Below the pieces are notes generated by a model. The model was not told the origin of the DNA. It ran no database searches and worked only from the letters and a program-made list of their open reading frames with translations. Shown here in pieces: positions 11,103 to 22,732 of a stretch of 64,000 bases of DNA. The stretch comes from Blattamonas nauphoetae (lineage: Eukaryota; Preaxostyla; Oxymonadida), in assembly GCA_033064195.1 (NCBI GenBank), contig JARBJD010000049.1, positions 248,001 through 312,000 of the forward strand. The letters run 5' to 3'. Position numbers and translations under genes: made by a program. Within the stretch, counting starts at the first letter, position 1. Every line of letters begins with the position of its first letter.

Positions 11103-12298
11103 ATGTCGCTCGGGGACCCTCCAGACCTCGAGGACTTCGAGGATATTACAAAAGAGTTTTATGAACAGCTTCGTTCGCATCTTTATCCATTAGTTACACA
11201 TATTCACTCTTCTTCAGAAAAAGAGGATGCTGATGCTGACAAATACCTTGTGATTGATACTGATTCTCCATTTAAAGCTTTATTTCCATTATGTGCTCAA
11301 CAACACTTTCTTCGGGAGCAGAAACTTCAGTTGGGTCCAACCATGTTTGAGGAAACTGAACGGGACATTGATCAGAGCATTCGAGAAATTTGTACAGAAT
11401 ATGGAGGTGAAGATGATAAAATCGTACTCTTTTTTTGTTTTCACACACTTTTCTTACTTCTTCAGGTCGCACTCAAAAAATGGAGGATGTTGGATGTCTT
11501 CCCAATCCTTGCCTCAGGAAACAAAAGCTCTTCTCATGTTGGACGTTTTCACGGTACCTTATCCTTGTTGTTTCTTGCTTCTTTTCCAGATTATCTCGAA
11601 CATCTCTCGGAAATCTCAATGATTGTCAAGCTTTGTGAGAGCATCTCAGAAGCAATTCGACGATATGACCCTGAGCACCCGAAAGCATATCAGAATTTCC
11701 GCTACATTGGCCATCTTCTTTCTTTGGTTTTTGTATGTCCCCATCCCTCAACTCAAATGTTTGTTCTCCTCAGCATTCCTGCAAACGTGTGAGCCCAAAA
11801 TTCTGTCAAGAGATCCAAGCACACTTTGATGCTTTCAGAGATGTCTGGGAACATTACACAGCCCCTCCGAACGAACTTCTGTGGTTTGAACATGTTTCTC
11901 TCACACATTCCTTTTTCAGGCTCGACAGTTTCATTCAATCTGTCCTAAAGTCTTTGTTTGTCATGATTCCAGTTCATCCAATCGCTCTTCCTCCAAATCC
12001 ACCACACCCCTCTCTAATCGATAACACTTTCCCCAACGTACCTCCCACAAACCCAATTTTTCAAGATCCAGAGCGAGTTGGGATGGTGAATGCCAAAGCA
12101 GTGACGATTCCTCAAATCAACATGTTTGAGACACTCGTTGATGCCCATACAGAGGAGAAAGATGAAGCAAAACACTCTGAACAGAATCAGACGAAGATTC
12201 TACTTGGGGAGAGCGGATTCATGAATCCATTCAGGTACATATTCAGTAATACCGAATTTCACTACAATATGGATCGGAGGTCTAACCAACGGCTCTGA
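11103..12298 (+). CDS. Conserved-looking protein of unknown function
   Basis: Five exons: 11103-11423, 11466-11553, 11590-11726, 11774-11883 and 11920-12298; 344 residues. Introns are 42, 36, 47 and 36 bases with GT-AG ends, and every junction restores one frame. The product is rich in helices and has no signal peptide or membrane segment. Its middle (YLEHLSEISMIVKLCESISE, then FRYIGHLLSL) and the FDAFRDVWEHYTAPPNELLW stretch look like folded helical protein, and a Pro-rich segment follows near 11985-12060. I do not recognise the family. The second and fourth introns, both 36 bases, were chosen because other choices lead to early stops. It is transcribed divergently from the Rab32-like gene, 46 bases away. 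Confidence 0.6.
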
Positions 12299-12432
12299 TC
12301 CCATCTTCTGTTCAACTGTCCTCATTTCAAGACCAATCTTGCTTGAATTCCAGAATATTCATGAATATGGAACCGACGACGATCGATGAATGAACGAATG
12401 AAACACAATAACAAGTAGAAACAAGAGATAAA

Positions 12433-13702
12433 TCACAATTCCACCTTTTCCCCATCTCCACCAAACTGATAATTCACAAGTGTGGAACCATCAGCCTGCT
12501 TCTCCCCAATTGCATCCAAATCAAGCCCACCATCCCCACCGATCACCATATTTTTGCCTCCTTTCTTCGACGCCTTTGTCTTTGGAGTGGCCTTCTGTGA
12601 GGCTTGCTTCTTTTCGAGAACCTGAGGGATGCGATGTTGTTCGAAGAATTTCATGGATTCCTGTTCAGAGTCGGCCTTGTTGTTGAGAGACTTGTAGTGT
12701 TCAAAGATCCGCTTGCGACGGAGAATGAAGCTTGATAGTTCGCGATACTTGGTTAATCGCCTTTCTTTCTTCTTCAACTCGTTTTCGTGCAATTTCTGCT
12801 TGGTTTCTTCGTCAAGGATTCTGTTCTTTGTGTCCTCCTCCGAGTAGAACAGAGGCCTCTTCTTTTCCTCAGAACTGTCTTCGTTTTTCCATTCCTTTGC
12901 CATTTCTCTTTCTTCGTTCTCCATGAATCGAAAAGGAGGGGTTGGAGGTCGTGGATTGAGGGCCTGTTGCTTTCTCCTTTGTTCAGCTTCCTTTTCCCGG
13001 CGCTCATCCTCTTTTCTTTTGATGTCGTCTTCGATTGGATCCTCTTCGGAAGGTCCTTTGTCCTTGCCTTCCTTCTTACGACGCTTATCATCCTTCTTTC
13101 TTCTCTCTTCCATCTCTTTGTCCCTTTGTTCCTTTTCTTTGACTTTCTCAAGATGTCTGGGGTAGTAATGGGAGAATGCTCTCTTCTCCAGATTGATCAA
13201 CTCAACATCAGCTCGAATCGAAACAAAGCCTTGTCAAAGATGAGAACGGAGGCTTGTTCACACCTGGAATTGATTTCTCGCCTCCTCGTGTTCCATATCC
13301 AACAGATGGTGGGATTATTAGTCGGCGTTTCTCACCAACACACATGCCTAACATTCCCTATCAGCTATATTCATGAGAAGATGTAAAGACCTGTTCGAGT
13401 CCTTCAAGGGTTTCGTTATATCCGAGACGGAAAATCCATGATTCATCAGGAGATGTTTCATCAAGAATCTTGTCTGTAGAGAAAAGGCTCAATTTAAACT
13501 TGATCTAAAATGATCGCAAATGAATAACAATCGCATAACAAACCTCTACTTCGTCATAGACGCCAACAGTTGCGTGGCATTGCTCAGGTTTTGAGACGAC
13601 TCCAATTTGGAGTGTTGCAGGGGGCTTTCGTCCCGGTTTAGTGGAATTTGTGGTTTCTTGAGCGACCACAACACATATGGATAGAATAGCCAGCCTTAAC
13701 AT
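12433..13702 (-). CDS. ER-targeted FKBP-type peptidyl-prolyl isomerase with KVEL tail
   Basis: Four exons, 13702-13544, 13504-13391, 13357-13264 and 13211-12433, give 381 residues. The protein starts with a signal peptide ([15 protein letters not shown]). The FKBP domain runs from about residue 30 to 130: [60 protein letters not shown] and DVELINLEK, matching the FKBP core strands and the VGEKR-x-IPP-x-GYG motif. A highly charged helical tail of about 240 residues follows (Lys/Glu/Arg repeats), then a Gly-rich end. The last four residues are KVEL, a variant of the KDEL retrieval signal, so signal peptide and tail agree on an ER-lumen protein. The family catalyses cis-trans isomerisation at proline during folding. 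Introns are 39, 33 and 52 bases. The start is 68 bases from the divergent TM2-domain gene. Confidence 0.85.
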
Positions 13703-13770
13703 TCGTGGTTAAGCTCACACTGTGGTAACCCATAATCATCCATTTAACAACTCATCATCTCTTTGAATCA

Positions 13771-14197
13771 ATGACACTTCTTCTCATGATTGTCTTTCAG
13801 GGATCCACGCTTGAACAACCGGTTTGTTCCAATATTCCAGAACAATTTATCGGGTGCAACAAGATCAATGAATCACAACGACAATGTGTTGTATCAGAAC
13901 AAATACCATGTCAGGGTCCTCGGATTTGGAATGAAGACCTTCCGCAACCACTCACAAATCAAATTACGCGATCTTTCTCGGTCCATCTCCAGCTCAGCAT
14001 CTTTCTGGGAATCTTTGGTATACCTTTCTGCCCATGATTTCGCTGTAGGCTTTGATCAGTTCTATATCCATCAATATAGCATGGGTATTCTGAAACTCTG
14101 CACTTTTGGCCTCTTTGGAGTGGGGTGGATTCTCGACATTATCTTCATTGTTTTGGGGCACTACCTGGATGGCAGTCCCTTTCATTGGATTCAATGA
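13771..14197 (+). CDS. TM2-domain membrane protein (TM2D family)
   Basis: Two exons, 13771-14017 and 14049-14197, separated by a 31-base intron; 131 residues. The start gives a short hydrophobic leader (MTLLLMIVFQG), followed by a cysteine-containing ectodomain (PVC, FIGC, RQC, IPC). The TM2 domain reads LSIFLGIFGFDQFYIHQYSM, then GILKLCTFGLFGVGWILDII, with the G-x-FG-x-D-x-FY turn (here D-Q-F-Y in place of the usual DRFY) between two membrane helices and the Asp in helix 2. This matches the TM2D1-3 architecture of signal peptide, Cys-rich stretch and C-terminal TM2. In animals these proteins are linked to Notch signalling and phagocytosis; their role in protists is unknown. An alternative Met at 13786 would shorten the leader. 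Confidence 0.8.
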
Positions 14198-14433
14198 TTC
14201 GACAACGCACGATTTCTGATTGTTTCTCAGTCCAAACGGAATGTGGACCCGATGGAAATCCCATCCCTCTCCAAGCTTGTGGGACAGGCCACAAGTTCGT
14301 TCTTTGATCATTCACATATAAAGGCTGATCCAACGAGATATATCCATCTCTGTAGTAGAACCGGCTTCATCTGGATTAACGATCCATTAATTTATCGCGG
14401 TCCGATCACCTGATCAACAACGAATTTCCATCG

Positions 14434-15745
14434 ATGTTTTTTAACTTTTCTGCTCAGACATACTTCGCACAATGCCCACTGTCTCCTCTCCGCACAAAGC
14501 AGTCACAGTTCGCCCGCGAATACAGAGACAAGATCATCGTCTGGACTCTGTCGTTCCAAAGCGCTGATGACTCTTATATCTATCTCAGAGACAATACAGC
14601 TGATAACGAAATGCATCACCCTTACATCCTCGTTCAGAACTCTGTTTATTTGTATCAACAAATCAGTCAATTTCCGAATCACAACTTCGTCTTTACCGGT
14701 CAGCTCGCCGACATAGGTCTCAATCTTTCATTCTTAACGGTTCCCAGCGTATGCTCTGCCCGGCACAGGAAATTCTTCCTGGTCAGTCATCCTCAAAAAT
14801 CTGTCCATCGACCCCGCAGCAATACAGAGACAGCCTGGACATGACAATTATGTGACGTATACGAGATTCGTCGAACTATTCACATCAAAGATTATTGCGA
14901 CATCAGATTTTTTATTCAGTCATTTTTGGGCAGCCGAAATCCCACAAACATTTTCTCTTATTGGACAGTTCCAAAATGACGGAATGCTTCTTCCAGGCAA
15001 TCAATATATCCCCTCATTCCGATTTAACCCGTCAGAACGCATTCCTTCCCTTCTTTCGCAAGAAACCATCCGCATCTTTGAGGCCAATGACAGCCAACAA
15101 AACTTGGCTTCATACATCACTCAATATCCTGGCTTCTTTTTTGAAATCACAGTCAGCCCCTTTTTACGCGACGCGGCTTCACAAGCCCATTATCTGCGTC
15201 TTCGAAGACTTGTCTTCATTTCAAAAACCCCGATCCCTGTTCCGGACAACCAGCAGTATGCGAGTGTGACAGGTGTCTCACTTGGCCCCCCACCCAATCC
15301 ACCTCCATATCCGCCGAAGCTGGATCAATTCGTCCAACCAATCCAGCCAATCATCAACAATCTTCAGCCACAGCCCGCGCTCAATCAGCCGACTCCAGTC
15401 CAACCGACTCCAGCCCCAATCCCTCAGCATCCCCCACAACCAGTCATTCCGCGCCTCAGCGACACAGAGCTCCAAGATAAGGGATACCTCTGTCCTCTGA
15501 AGGGGACCCCGATCCAACGAGCGGTGAAGGTGGTCGCGAATGGAAAAGTGGCTTGGTATGATTCCGACAACCTGAACGAATACATTCAAAGTAATGGAAT
15601 GCATCCGGTCACGTTCGAGTCTGCCCTGTCGGTCGATTCAGTCGGTACATATGATCCAGAGCATCAAAAGAAACTGGACGGTATTTCACTTTTTGTTTCT
15701 CATCTCTTTAAAGACTATTTTAAGATCTATCCTCGCAATAAATAA
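14434..15745 (+). CDS. U-box-like protein with Pro-rich linker
   Basis: Exons 14434-14716, 14748-15680 and 15714-15745 (415 residues); the first intron is 31 bases, the second 33 bases and open, so it may be retained. The N-terminal 270 residues form an unrecognised domain, followed by a Pro/Gln-rich linker near 15285-15445. Near the C-terminus is LSDTELQDKGYLCPLKGTPI, a valine-rich strand, a Tyr, then LNEYIQSNGMHPVT. This fits the U-box pattern (cysteine-poor RING fold: CP-x-G, then Y-x-R-like, then WL-x-N-like and HPVT). The same ending with a similar lead (LTEQEKQYLAEKKLLDPIDG) occurs in the protein at 31296-32092, so the two look like paralogues. U-box proteins act as ubiquitin ligases. 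An exon upstream of 14434 cannot be excluded, since TTTTCTGCTCAG follows the chosen ATG. Confidence 0.55.
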
Positions 15746-15908
15746 TCCATTCTTTTTTAATATCACTTCAATGTATTCTGGAATAATTTTGAACGAAATG
15801 CCATCACAGCCAGTGCGTCAGGGACAAAAGGGTCAGATCGTTGAACTTTGAACATCCACTTCGCGATTCGGAGTCTCTGATATCCTTCAACGCAAATGTG
15901 CCTTTGGC

Positions 15909-18900
15909 ATGGAAATTAGACAATGCACCAAAAATTTTAAACAATACACCTTCAGTAGCGACTTTAGTGGTGGCAATCTTTTTGATGTTAAATGCACAAA
16001 TGGATCTAATGTTTTTGATGTATTTCATGCAGCAGATTGCCAAGGTATCTCAAGTCAAATAATTTTATCTTTTATGACTTTGATTTCACGCTCATCCATG
16101 ACATGAACTCATTTCTTCCTTTTTTCTTGCTGTAGGAACTCCACTCAACACTGGGTATCGGTTCTGGTGGAGTTTCTGTGTTCATGGATTCAAAAAACTA
16201 AAAGATATAATCACAATTACTGTTCGAAGCGCATCTGCCCAATCAAAACTCTATCAACAAGGAATGAAACCACTTTTCCGAATAGGGCATTACGGACCCT
16301 GGGAACGAATTCCCACCCAAATCACAGTTGATTCATCAGATATCACCACTTCAGTAACGTTTTCTATCTCAGCAAAGACGATTGTCCGAACCCTCCTCAA
16401 CCGTCTGCATTGGGGCGACGCCCTTCACTCCATATCGAAGGCTGTGCCATCAAATCATTCTTTTGTTGCGTCGAAGTTTCTCGTTTCCCCATCTCCGCCC
16501 CCACCTTTCTCCCAATTCTTCACTTGGCCAAATTCAGTCAAAGACGAGTCAAAGGCCACAATCATCGAAGAAGCCCTTTTTGAATATCTTCAACGAACCA
16601 CCACAACTCTTTTCCCATTTCCACCGGCACAAACACGTGAATTCTACCGCGAGCTGGGCGACCAGATGATGGGCCTGCCGTGCTTGAAGGGGCGACCCCG
16701 CCGGGAGTTCCTCTCGTTTTGCAAGGAGAAGTTTGGGTCTGACAGGGAGTTTTGGCTCACGTGGTACGCAATGTGGGCTCAGACTCATCCGATGATTGTT
16801 GAGGGAGATGACGACAACGTCGATCCATCGAACGACAATGACAAGCAATCGAAACGGAAAGCCGCAAACGGCAGAGGTGTTTTGGTTCCCGTTCAGGCCG
16901 ACAGATTCGCCGCTCTGCAGCCCAAACCACTCAACACCCTCTTCTCGTGTGAGACAGACCCGCTCCCGGCCTTCCTTCCCAAAGTGGCTGCCGGCCAGAA
17001 CAAGAAGGAACTCTCGCCCGCATCGACCGTGTCCGAACAGGCTGCTGCGTCAGACGCGGTGGTCAAGTTGAACGAGATTGAGATCTACTTCGCTGTCTGC
17101 TTCCCATACTCCGTGGACGAGCTGACGTTTGACGTGGAGATGTTGGACGCCGTGTTCAATCCGTCGTCGGCAGAGGGATCCGATGGGAATGCAAGCAGGA
17201 TCTATTACTCGCGCGAGTCTGTCGCAGAAACCCCGCTTGGCTTCACTGTCCCTCTCCTCACTGTCACCCAGAACACTCGCTCCCCGTTCACTCTGCCCTC
17301 GCATCTCAGCCTGCCTGTGACTGAAGCATCCCCAAAAGATAATTCAGCCCTCCCTCCGATCCTGAAGAAGCCGGTCTACTTCATCTCGTCGCGCGTCCAC
17401 CCGGCTGAGACGCCTGCCTCGTTCGTCCTGCTCGGCTTTCTTCGATTCTTGTTCAGACGGAACGACCCTCGCGCGGAGTTCTTTCGGCGGGTGTTTGTTG
17501 TGAAGATCATCCCCATTCTGAACTTGGACGGCGTGGAGTGGGGGTTCAGTCGGACTGACCCAAATGGGAGGAACCTGAACAGGCACTACGAGCGAGAAGA
17601 GGACGATGACTCAACACCGTCGAGAGAGAAGACACCAGTTGGGAAGGGTGGGTCGCAGTCAGTTGTCGCTTCTTCCTCGAAGACGAACCTGAAGGAGACG
17701 AAGCCGGCCTCCATCCGATCCATGCCGATCATCTCTGTCCCTCCCGAGACTGTCATCTCGTCAGTCTTCAACACGCTCATCTCGCAGCCGTCCAACTCGC
17801 CTCTCGCCTTCTTCGTCGACCTCCACGCACACGCCTCCAAACGCTCCTGCTTCTTCTACGGCATCCGACACCACGGAAACCAGCAGCACCAGACGGGAGT
17901 GTTCCTGTACTCGCTTCTGATGGCGCTGAACAGCCCATACTTCGACCTGTCTGGCTGCATCTACTCGGCGCGGATGATGGAGGCGAAGGACAGGAAGGGC
18001 GAGTCGCGAGAGAAGTGTGGGCGGGTGGCGGTGCACACGATGACTGGAGTGGTGCACAGCTACACACTCGAGTGCAACTACCACTCGGCTGGGGACTACT
18101 CCCCGTCCGTCGAACACATCACGGCGTGTGCGAAGCTCAGCGTTGAGAAGGCACTCGATATTGTGGAGAGGGACCGCGCAGATGATGTGAAGGGGAGGGA
18201 AGCGATGAATGCTCTTTCCAACTCGAACAAATCGTTGCAACCGCTTTGGGATTGGGTGTTCCCTTCTTCGCCCGACCAAAAGCCAAACGAGACGAAGGTT
18301 GTCCCAACAACGAAGCCTCTGATCAAGCCCTCTCTTCCCCACCCCCATCCCCGCATCCCTTTCCGAACATCTGCTCTCACTGCCTGCCACCGACTGACCC
18401 CGCGTGAGTTGGGAGATGTGGGAGTGTCGCTGATTGTGTCGACTCTGGATCTGATTGGAATCGGAGACGCTCTCGGGGTCAGCACGAGCAAGTTTGGGTG
18501 TTGGGAGAATGTTGAAGCTGAAGCAAGGAAAATGACCAGGAAGCTGGTTGCAAGCGAAGGGGCTCAACTGGAACTCGAGAAAGAGGAGAAAAGGAAGGTT
18601 GAGGAACTCAAGGAAGAAAAACGGAAGCAAGATGAGAAGAGGAAGAAGGAAGAAGACAAGCGGAAGGAAGAGGAAGCTGCTCTCGCAAAAGAACAGGCGA
18701 AGAACGACAACGAAGCCCTCTCCGAAGCGCAATCCAAGCCAGTCCCCAAACCGAAAAAGCAACTCTCCAACACACACCTCAAGTCCAAAAAAGCAGCTCC
18801 GAAAGATCAGTCGGAGGAAAGAGAGGAGAACAAGAAAAGCTCCCAAATTGACAAACACTCCGACGAGGAGAACCAGAACAAACCAAATAACACCGCTCCG

Positions 18901-21900
18901 AAACCAAAAACAATCGAAAAGGCAACTTCGGAAAGTGACACCAAACCAGAACCGAAAACGAAGCCCAAATCGAAGAAGAAAGCACCCGTCGTTGCTCCGT
19001 CGCAGAAGAAGCCAGCAGCAGCGCAGTCGAAGGACTCTTCGAAAGAAAACAAGGAAGCACCACAGCAAACATCTCCATCACTCCCGCCAACACCCACCGA
19101 AGTCGTTGTGGCAAAGCCGAAGCCTCCAGTTCCTCCACAATCACGAGAGTCAACACCAGAAATCACACCGGCTCCGTCTCGCCCACCAACACCACCAGAA
19201 TCAAGCAGGATGGATGACGACACCACATCCAACCTCTCGCAACTTCATTCGTTCATGCCCACCCCAACTCCGCCGCTCTCGTCCACAACCAACCCAAACT
19301 CCACCCCGACAACTCCCGAACGTCGCCCGATCGATCACACTCGCCCGTCTCGCACAGGCTCGTTGGTCTCCATTGAGGAGATGATTCCGCCAGAATACGA
19401 AGATGTCTCACACACAATCTCGTCCGACCCCAACTCCGAACCGCACAATCAGTCTCGAAGTCGATCGGCATCAGTGTCGTCGTCGGCCGCATCGTCGTGT
19501 CTGAGTGTGTCGGAGTTCTCTGCGCGGATGGAGGAGATGAAGGGTGTGCGTGGAGAAGGCGACGATGGCAACGGAGAGTCGGAGACAGTCGAGGACGTCG
19601 AGGAGGAAGAAGCGTCGCATGAGTCCCACCATTCTCGGCCGGTCTCTCCTGTTCTGACGATGGATCCGTTCAAGGTCGGGCAACCAGCCGTCTCAGAAAG
19701 CTCTTTCGAAGTGACAGTTGATCGTGGGACGTTTGAAGTCGACAGCGCACTCTCTCCGGATTCGCAGTCCAAGCACGCGCAAACAGATCGAACGACCAGA
19801 TCGGGACATTTTGTTCAGAATGCCCCCTTTCCAACCTCAGAAGCAGTAATCTTGGAAACAGAAACGGAACAGATACATCTTCACACTGAAGCAACCATCC
19901 AGCATCCTCCAAAAGAGGAGCCAACTCCAAGCCCGAGCGGCGATTCCGATTCATCAGCCAAACCTCAACCACTCTCCGCGCAGGACGAGCCGGTTCATTC
20001 CAAGCGGGGTTCCGTGTCATCGCTCAAATCTTCATCTCCGAGCACGCACACCATCCCCTCCCCTCCTCCTCTCCCCGTCAAACACAAAACACATCGCATC
20101 AGTAACGGCCTCCTCGCACGGCACGCTCTCCAAACCGACCGCACGTCGAGCCAGTTCGGGATTGGACAGACTGGCATCGAATATCCGTCGAGTGTGGCAG
20201 TCGAGAGCCGACCAATGGCGAAGGAAGAGCAGACACTGCGAGGAAAGAAGAAGGCGAGACAGAACGAACTCCGCAGCATAATCAGACAGGAGTCGACGCG
20301 ACTGCTGGAGAAGAAGGCTGACTCTCGGAAGGAGAGGAGGGAGGAGGACACCAAGCACATTCGGATGAAAGAAAGGCGGACCATCATTCTTCTCAAAAAG
20401 ATCAGAGAAACAGGGCCTGTCAGCGAGAAGAAGAGTGTGATTTTGTCGAGCGAAGGGGCAGCGACTGCACAAAACGAAAATGTCAGCGAAGGATCGCAAG
20501 AAAAGGAAGCGAAAGAGTGGGAAGAGCAGAACGAGAAGGAGGAAGAGAACTCATCCTCACAGGATGAACAACACACAACTGTTGAAGCACAGGCAGACAC
20601 CAACGATACCAACCATCCTGACGACGCAAATACGGAACACGGCGACCTTTCAGAACAAGCCCATGATGTCGAACCATCTCCCGAACCTGTCCAGCAAATC
20701 GACCTTCCTCCAACCTCCACGACACCGACAGACCTGTCTGACAGCGCGGAACCCAGCCCTCCGACTTCACACACTCCGAGCAAGCCCCTCTTCATGTCCA
20801 TCGTATCCCACAAACACTCACCAAAGGAAATGAAGCAGCGGCTGCTCAGAGGCGAAGACGCAATGAGATCGGATTTCGAGATGAACGAACATCGCCACAT
20901 CACAAAACGGGAGCAGAAAATGAAGGAAGAGAAGGTGTGGAAAGCATCGGCTGTCCAAGTTGATCTGTCCAGCGAACTCGCTCGCCATTCTCGCTCCAAA
21001 AAGAAGTTGGAAAGTGTGAACGACCCAAAACAGGAGAAAATGGGTGACGTCCATCCCGACCAAGACAGTGTCAACCCGACGGAAAGGGAGTCCCCCGATC
21101 GCTTGCCACTCCTCAACTTCGCCGCTGCGTCTGTCTCTCCCAGCCAGTCGCCGATCCTCTCGCGCGGCAATCGCTCACAATCCAAACTCGACCAATCGGC
21201 GAAAAAGCGGAAGGAGAAGGACTGGCAGCTCTCCCCGCTCGAGATCGACCGCGTCCTGACTCAGGCCCAGCATCGCACGAGCACACACGCTTTCGAAGAG
21301 AAAAGGGCGGAGAAGGACGACCGAGCTGCAGAGGCAGGCGAGACGACGCGAAGGAAGCCGACTGCGATGCGTCTGACGGGTGTCGCAGCGGGCTACGTGC
21401 AGGGCAAGCACACAGGTCGGATGGATGTCTCGCGGCGGGAGAAGGAGTTGGATCGATCGAAGGAAGCGAAGACAGAACGGAAAGCGGAAAAGGTGATCGA
21501 AAACAAGGCCGGCCAGCCTGTCGATGAATCGTCGAGGATGTCTGTGAACAGGCCGCTTCCACGCCCTCAGTTGTCCTCTCGCCATTCTGAACAGGTTGAA
21601 CGTGGGCTGGCGGCCGAGTTCAAAGCGTCGCTCGACGAACAGCCAAGCCCTGCCCCTCCTTCCTTCATTCTGATCGAAGACAAGGACGATGTCGTCGCTG
21701 ATTGCAACCCATTTGCCAAGATTGACGAGCGAGGGGAGTCCAGAGAGAAGAGGAGGAAGTCTCGGAGCCGCGGCAACTCTCGTGTGCACTCAACCCATGA
21801 GGAGAAGAGGCCGAAGGATCAAGAGGCTGACGAAAAGAGCTCAAGAACAGTCACAGAGAGAAAAGAGGATGTGAAGATGGGCATGTATTCATATTTATTT

Positions 21901-21918
21901 AATCGCAAGAAAAAATAG
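15909..21918 (+). CDS. Cytosolic carboxypeptidase (CCP5/AGBL5-like) with very long disordered tail
   Basis: Two exons, 15909-16044 and 16136-21918, with a 91-base intron, give 1,972 residues. The N-terminal domain reads YTFSSDFSGGNLFDVK, then YRFWWSFCVHGF and a beta-rich segment ending YFAVCFPYSVDEL, typical of the CCP N-domain. The M14D catalytic domain has the zinc pair HPAE at 17398-17409, then NPDGV-like NLDGVEWGF, GRNLNR, the third zinc ligand in DLHAH at 17824 and the catalytic Glu at 18070 in YTLECNYH. These are all intact. After about residue 830 the remaining 1,140 residues are disordered and charged (Lys/Glu repeats, Pro/Ser/Thr-rich stretches). CCP5-type enzymes remove branch-point or side-chain glutamates from tubulin, which suggests a microtubule or flagellar role. 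The coding GC is clearly higher than in the flanks. The Met at 15909 gives a short N-terminus; no better upstream exon joins in phase. Confidence 0.88.
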
Positions 21919-21973
21919 TCTTTATTCGTCATCATTTGCGCTAAGATTCTTCATTTCTCACTTCACGCTGTCT

Positions 21974-22634
21974 TCATTTAATTCGATATGATAATCTGAA
22001 AGAATACTGTATTGAGGACTGATACAATACATGATGCATGGAACATGAATGTTTTAATCGATTGATGCGGAGATTGATGCAGAAGGAGAAGAAAACATGA
22101 ATCGAGGCTTGGAGTGAGGAAGACAGACGTTCCAAATGAAAAAATGAAGTGACCTCATAAATTAAAGTTGAAGCTCTCTGGTTCTCCTGACAACAAGCAA
22201 GAAGCATAATGCTGTCCCGACTGAAGGTGAAAACTGAGGAAAGGAAAAATGAGATACGTCTCAGGACAATTTGAGCAATTGTATATCCCATGAATGCACC
22301 CATGCTATCAGATAGCCAATGAGCTGAATATATTATGAATATGCTTCTCATAGCAAACTTTTCATGCAGATACGGATGATGTCGATGACGACAGACACAG
22401 CTGCAACACCAAAGTAGATAACCATTAATTCCTGGCTGGCAATAATAATACTCATGAGTCCAAGGAGTGCGATCCATCCACCTCTGTCATCAAGATAGTA
22501 TTGTTGGTTCATGAGAGAAATCACCTATTTTGCGGATGGAGTTGAGTTACATGAGACCATACCAGTTGTAGAATAAGAGCAATGAATATGACCTTGAAAA
22601 GGCAAGGGCCTTGGGGTAAAATGCTATTCTTCAT
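21974..22634 (-). CDS. AGTRAP-like multi-helix membrane protein
   Basis: Exons 22634-22563, 22524-22359 and 22323-21974 with introns of 38 and 35 bases; 195 residues. Joined, the start reads FKVIFIALILQLVISLMNQQ, then WIALLGLMSIIIASQELMVI, YFGVAAVSVVIDIIRICMK and SMGAFMGYTIAQIVLR. The order of helices, the short loop with QE/QRD-like residues and the VIDIIRI helix resemble the angiotensin receptor-associated protein (AGTRAP) family, three- or four-helix proteins of Golgi and endosome membranes. The last 90 residues are less well supported: a 24-base stretch after the fourth helix has GT-AG ends and could be an intron, and the tail may be spliced differently. The family assignment rests on the pattern alone. 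Confidence 0.5.
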
Positions 22635-22732
22635 GAGAATTTTGGACTCGAAATATCAGGCTCTTTATTTATGGGGGATTCTAAAGACTTCACTGATATA
22701 ACAGATCTTTTTTCTTTGTCCATATTCATTAT

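Noticed and set aside
15797-15851. Upstream exon with ATG for the carboxypeptidase
   Set aside because: No GT in it gives the phase needed to join the downstream frame; the ATG at 15909 is in frame.
17761-19068. Long open frame of 435 codons on the minus strand
   Set aside because: It is antisense to the carboxypeptidase gene, whose motifs are on the plus strand. Its Leu/Phe/Arg-rich content is what antisense of a Lys/Glu-rich region gives.
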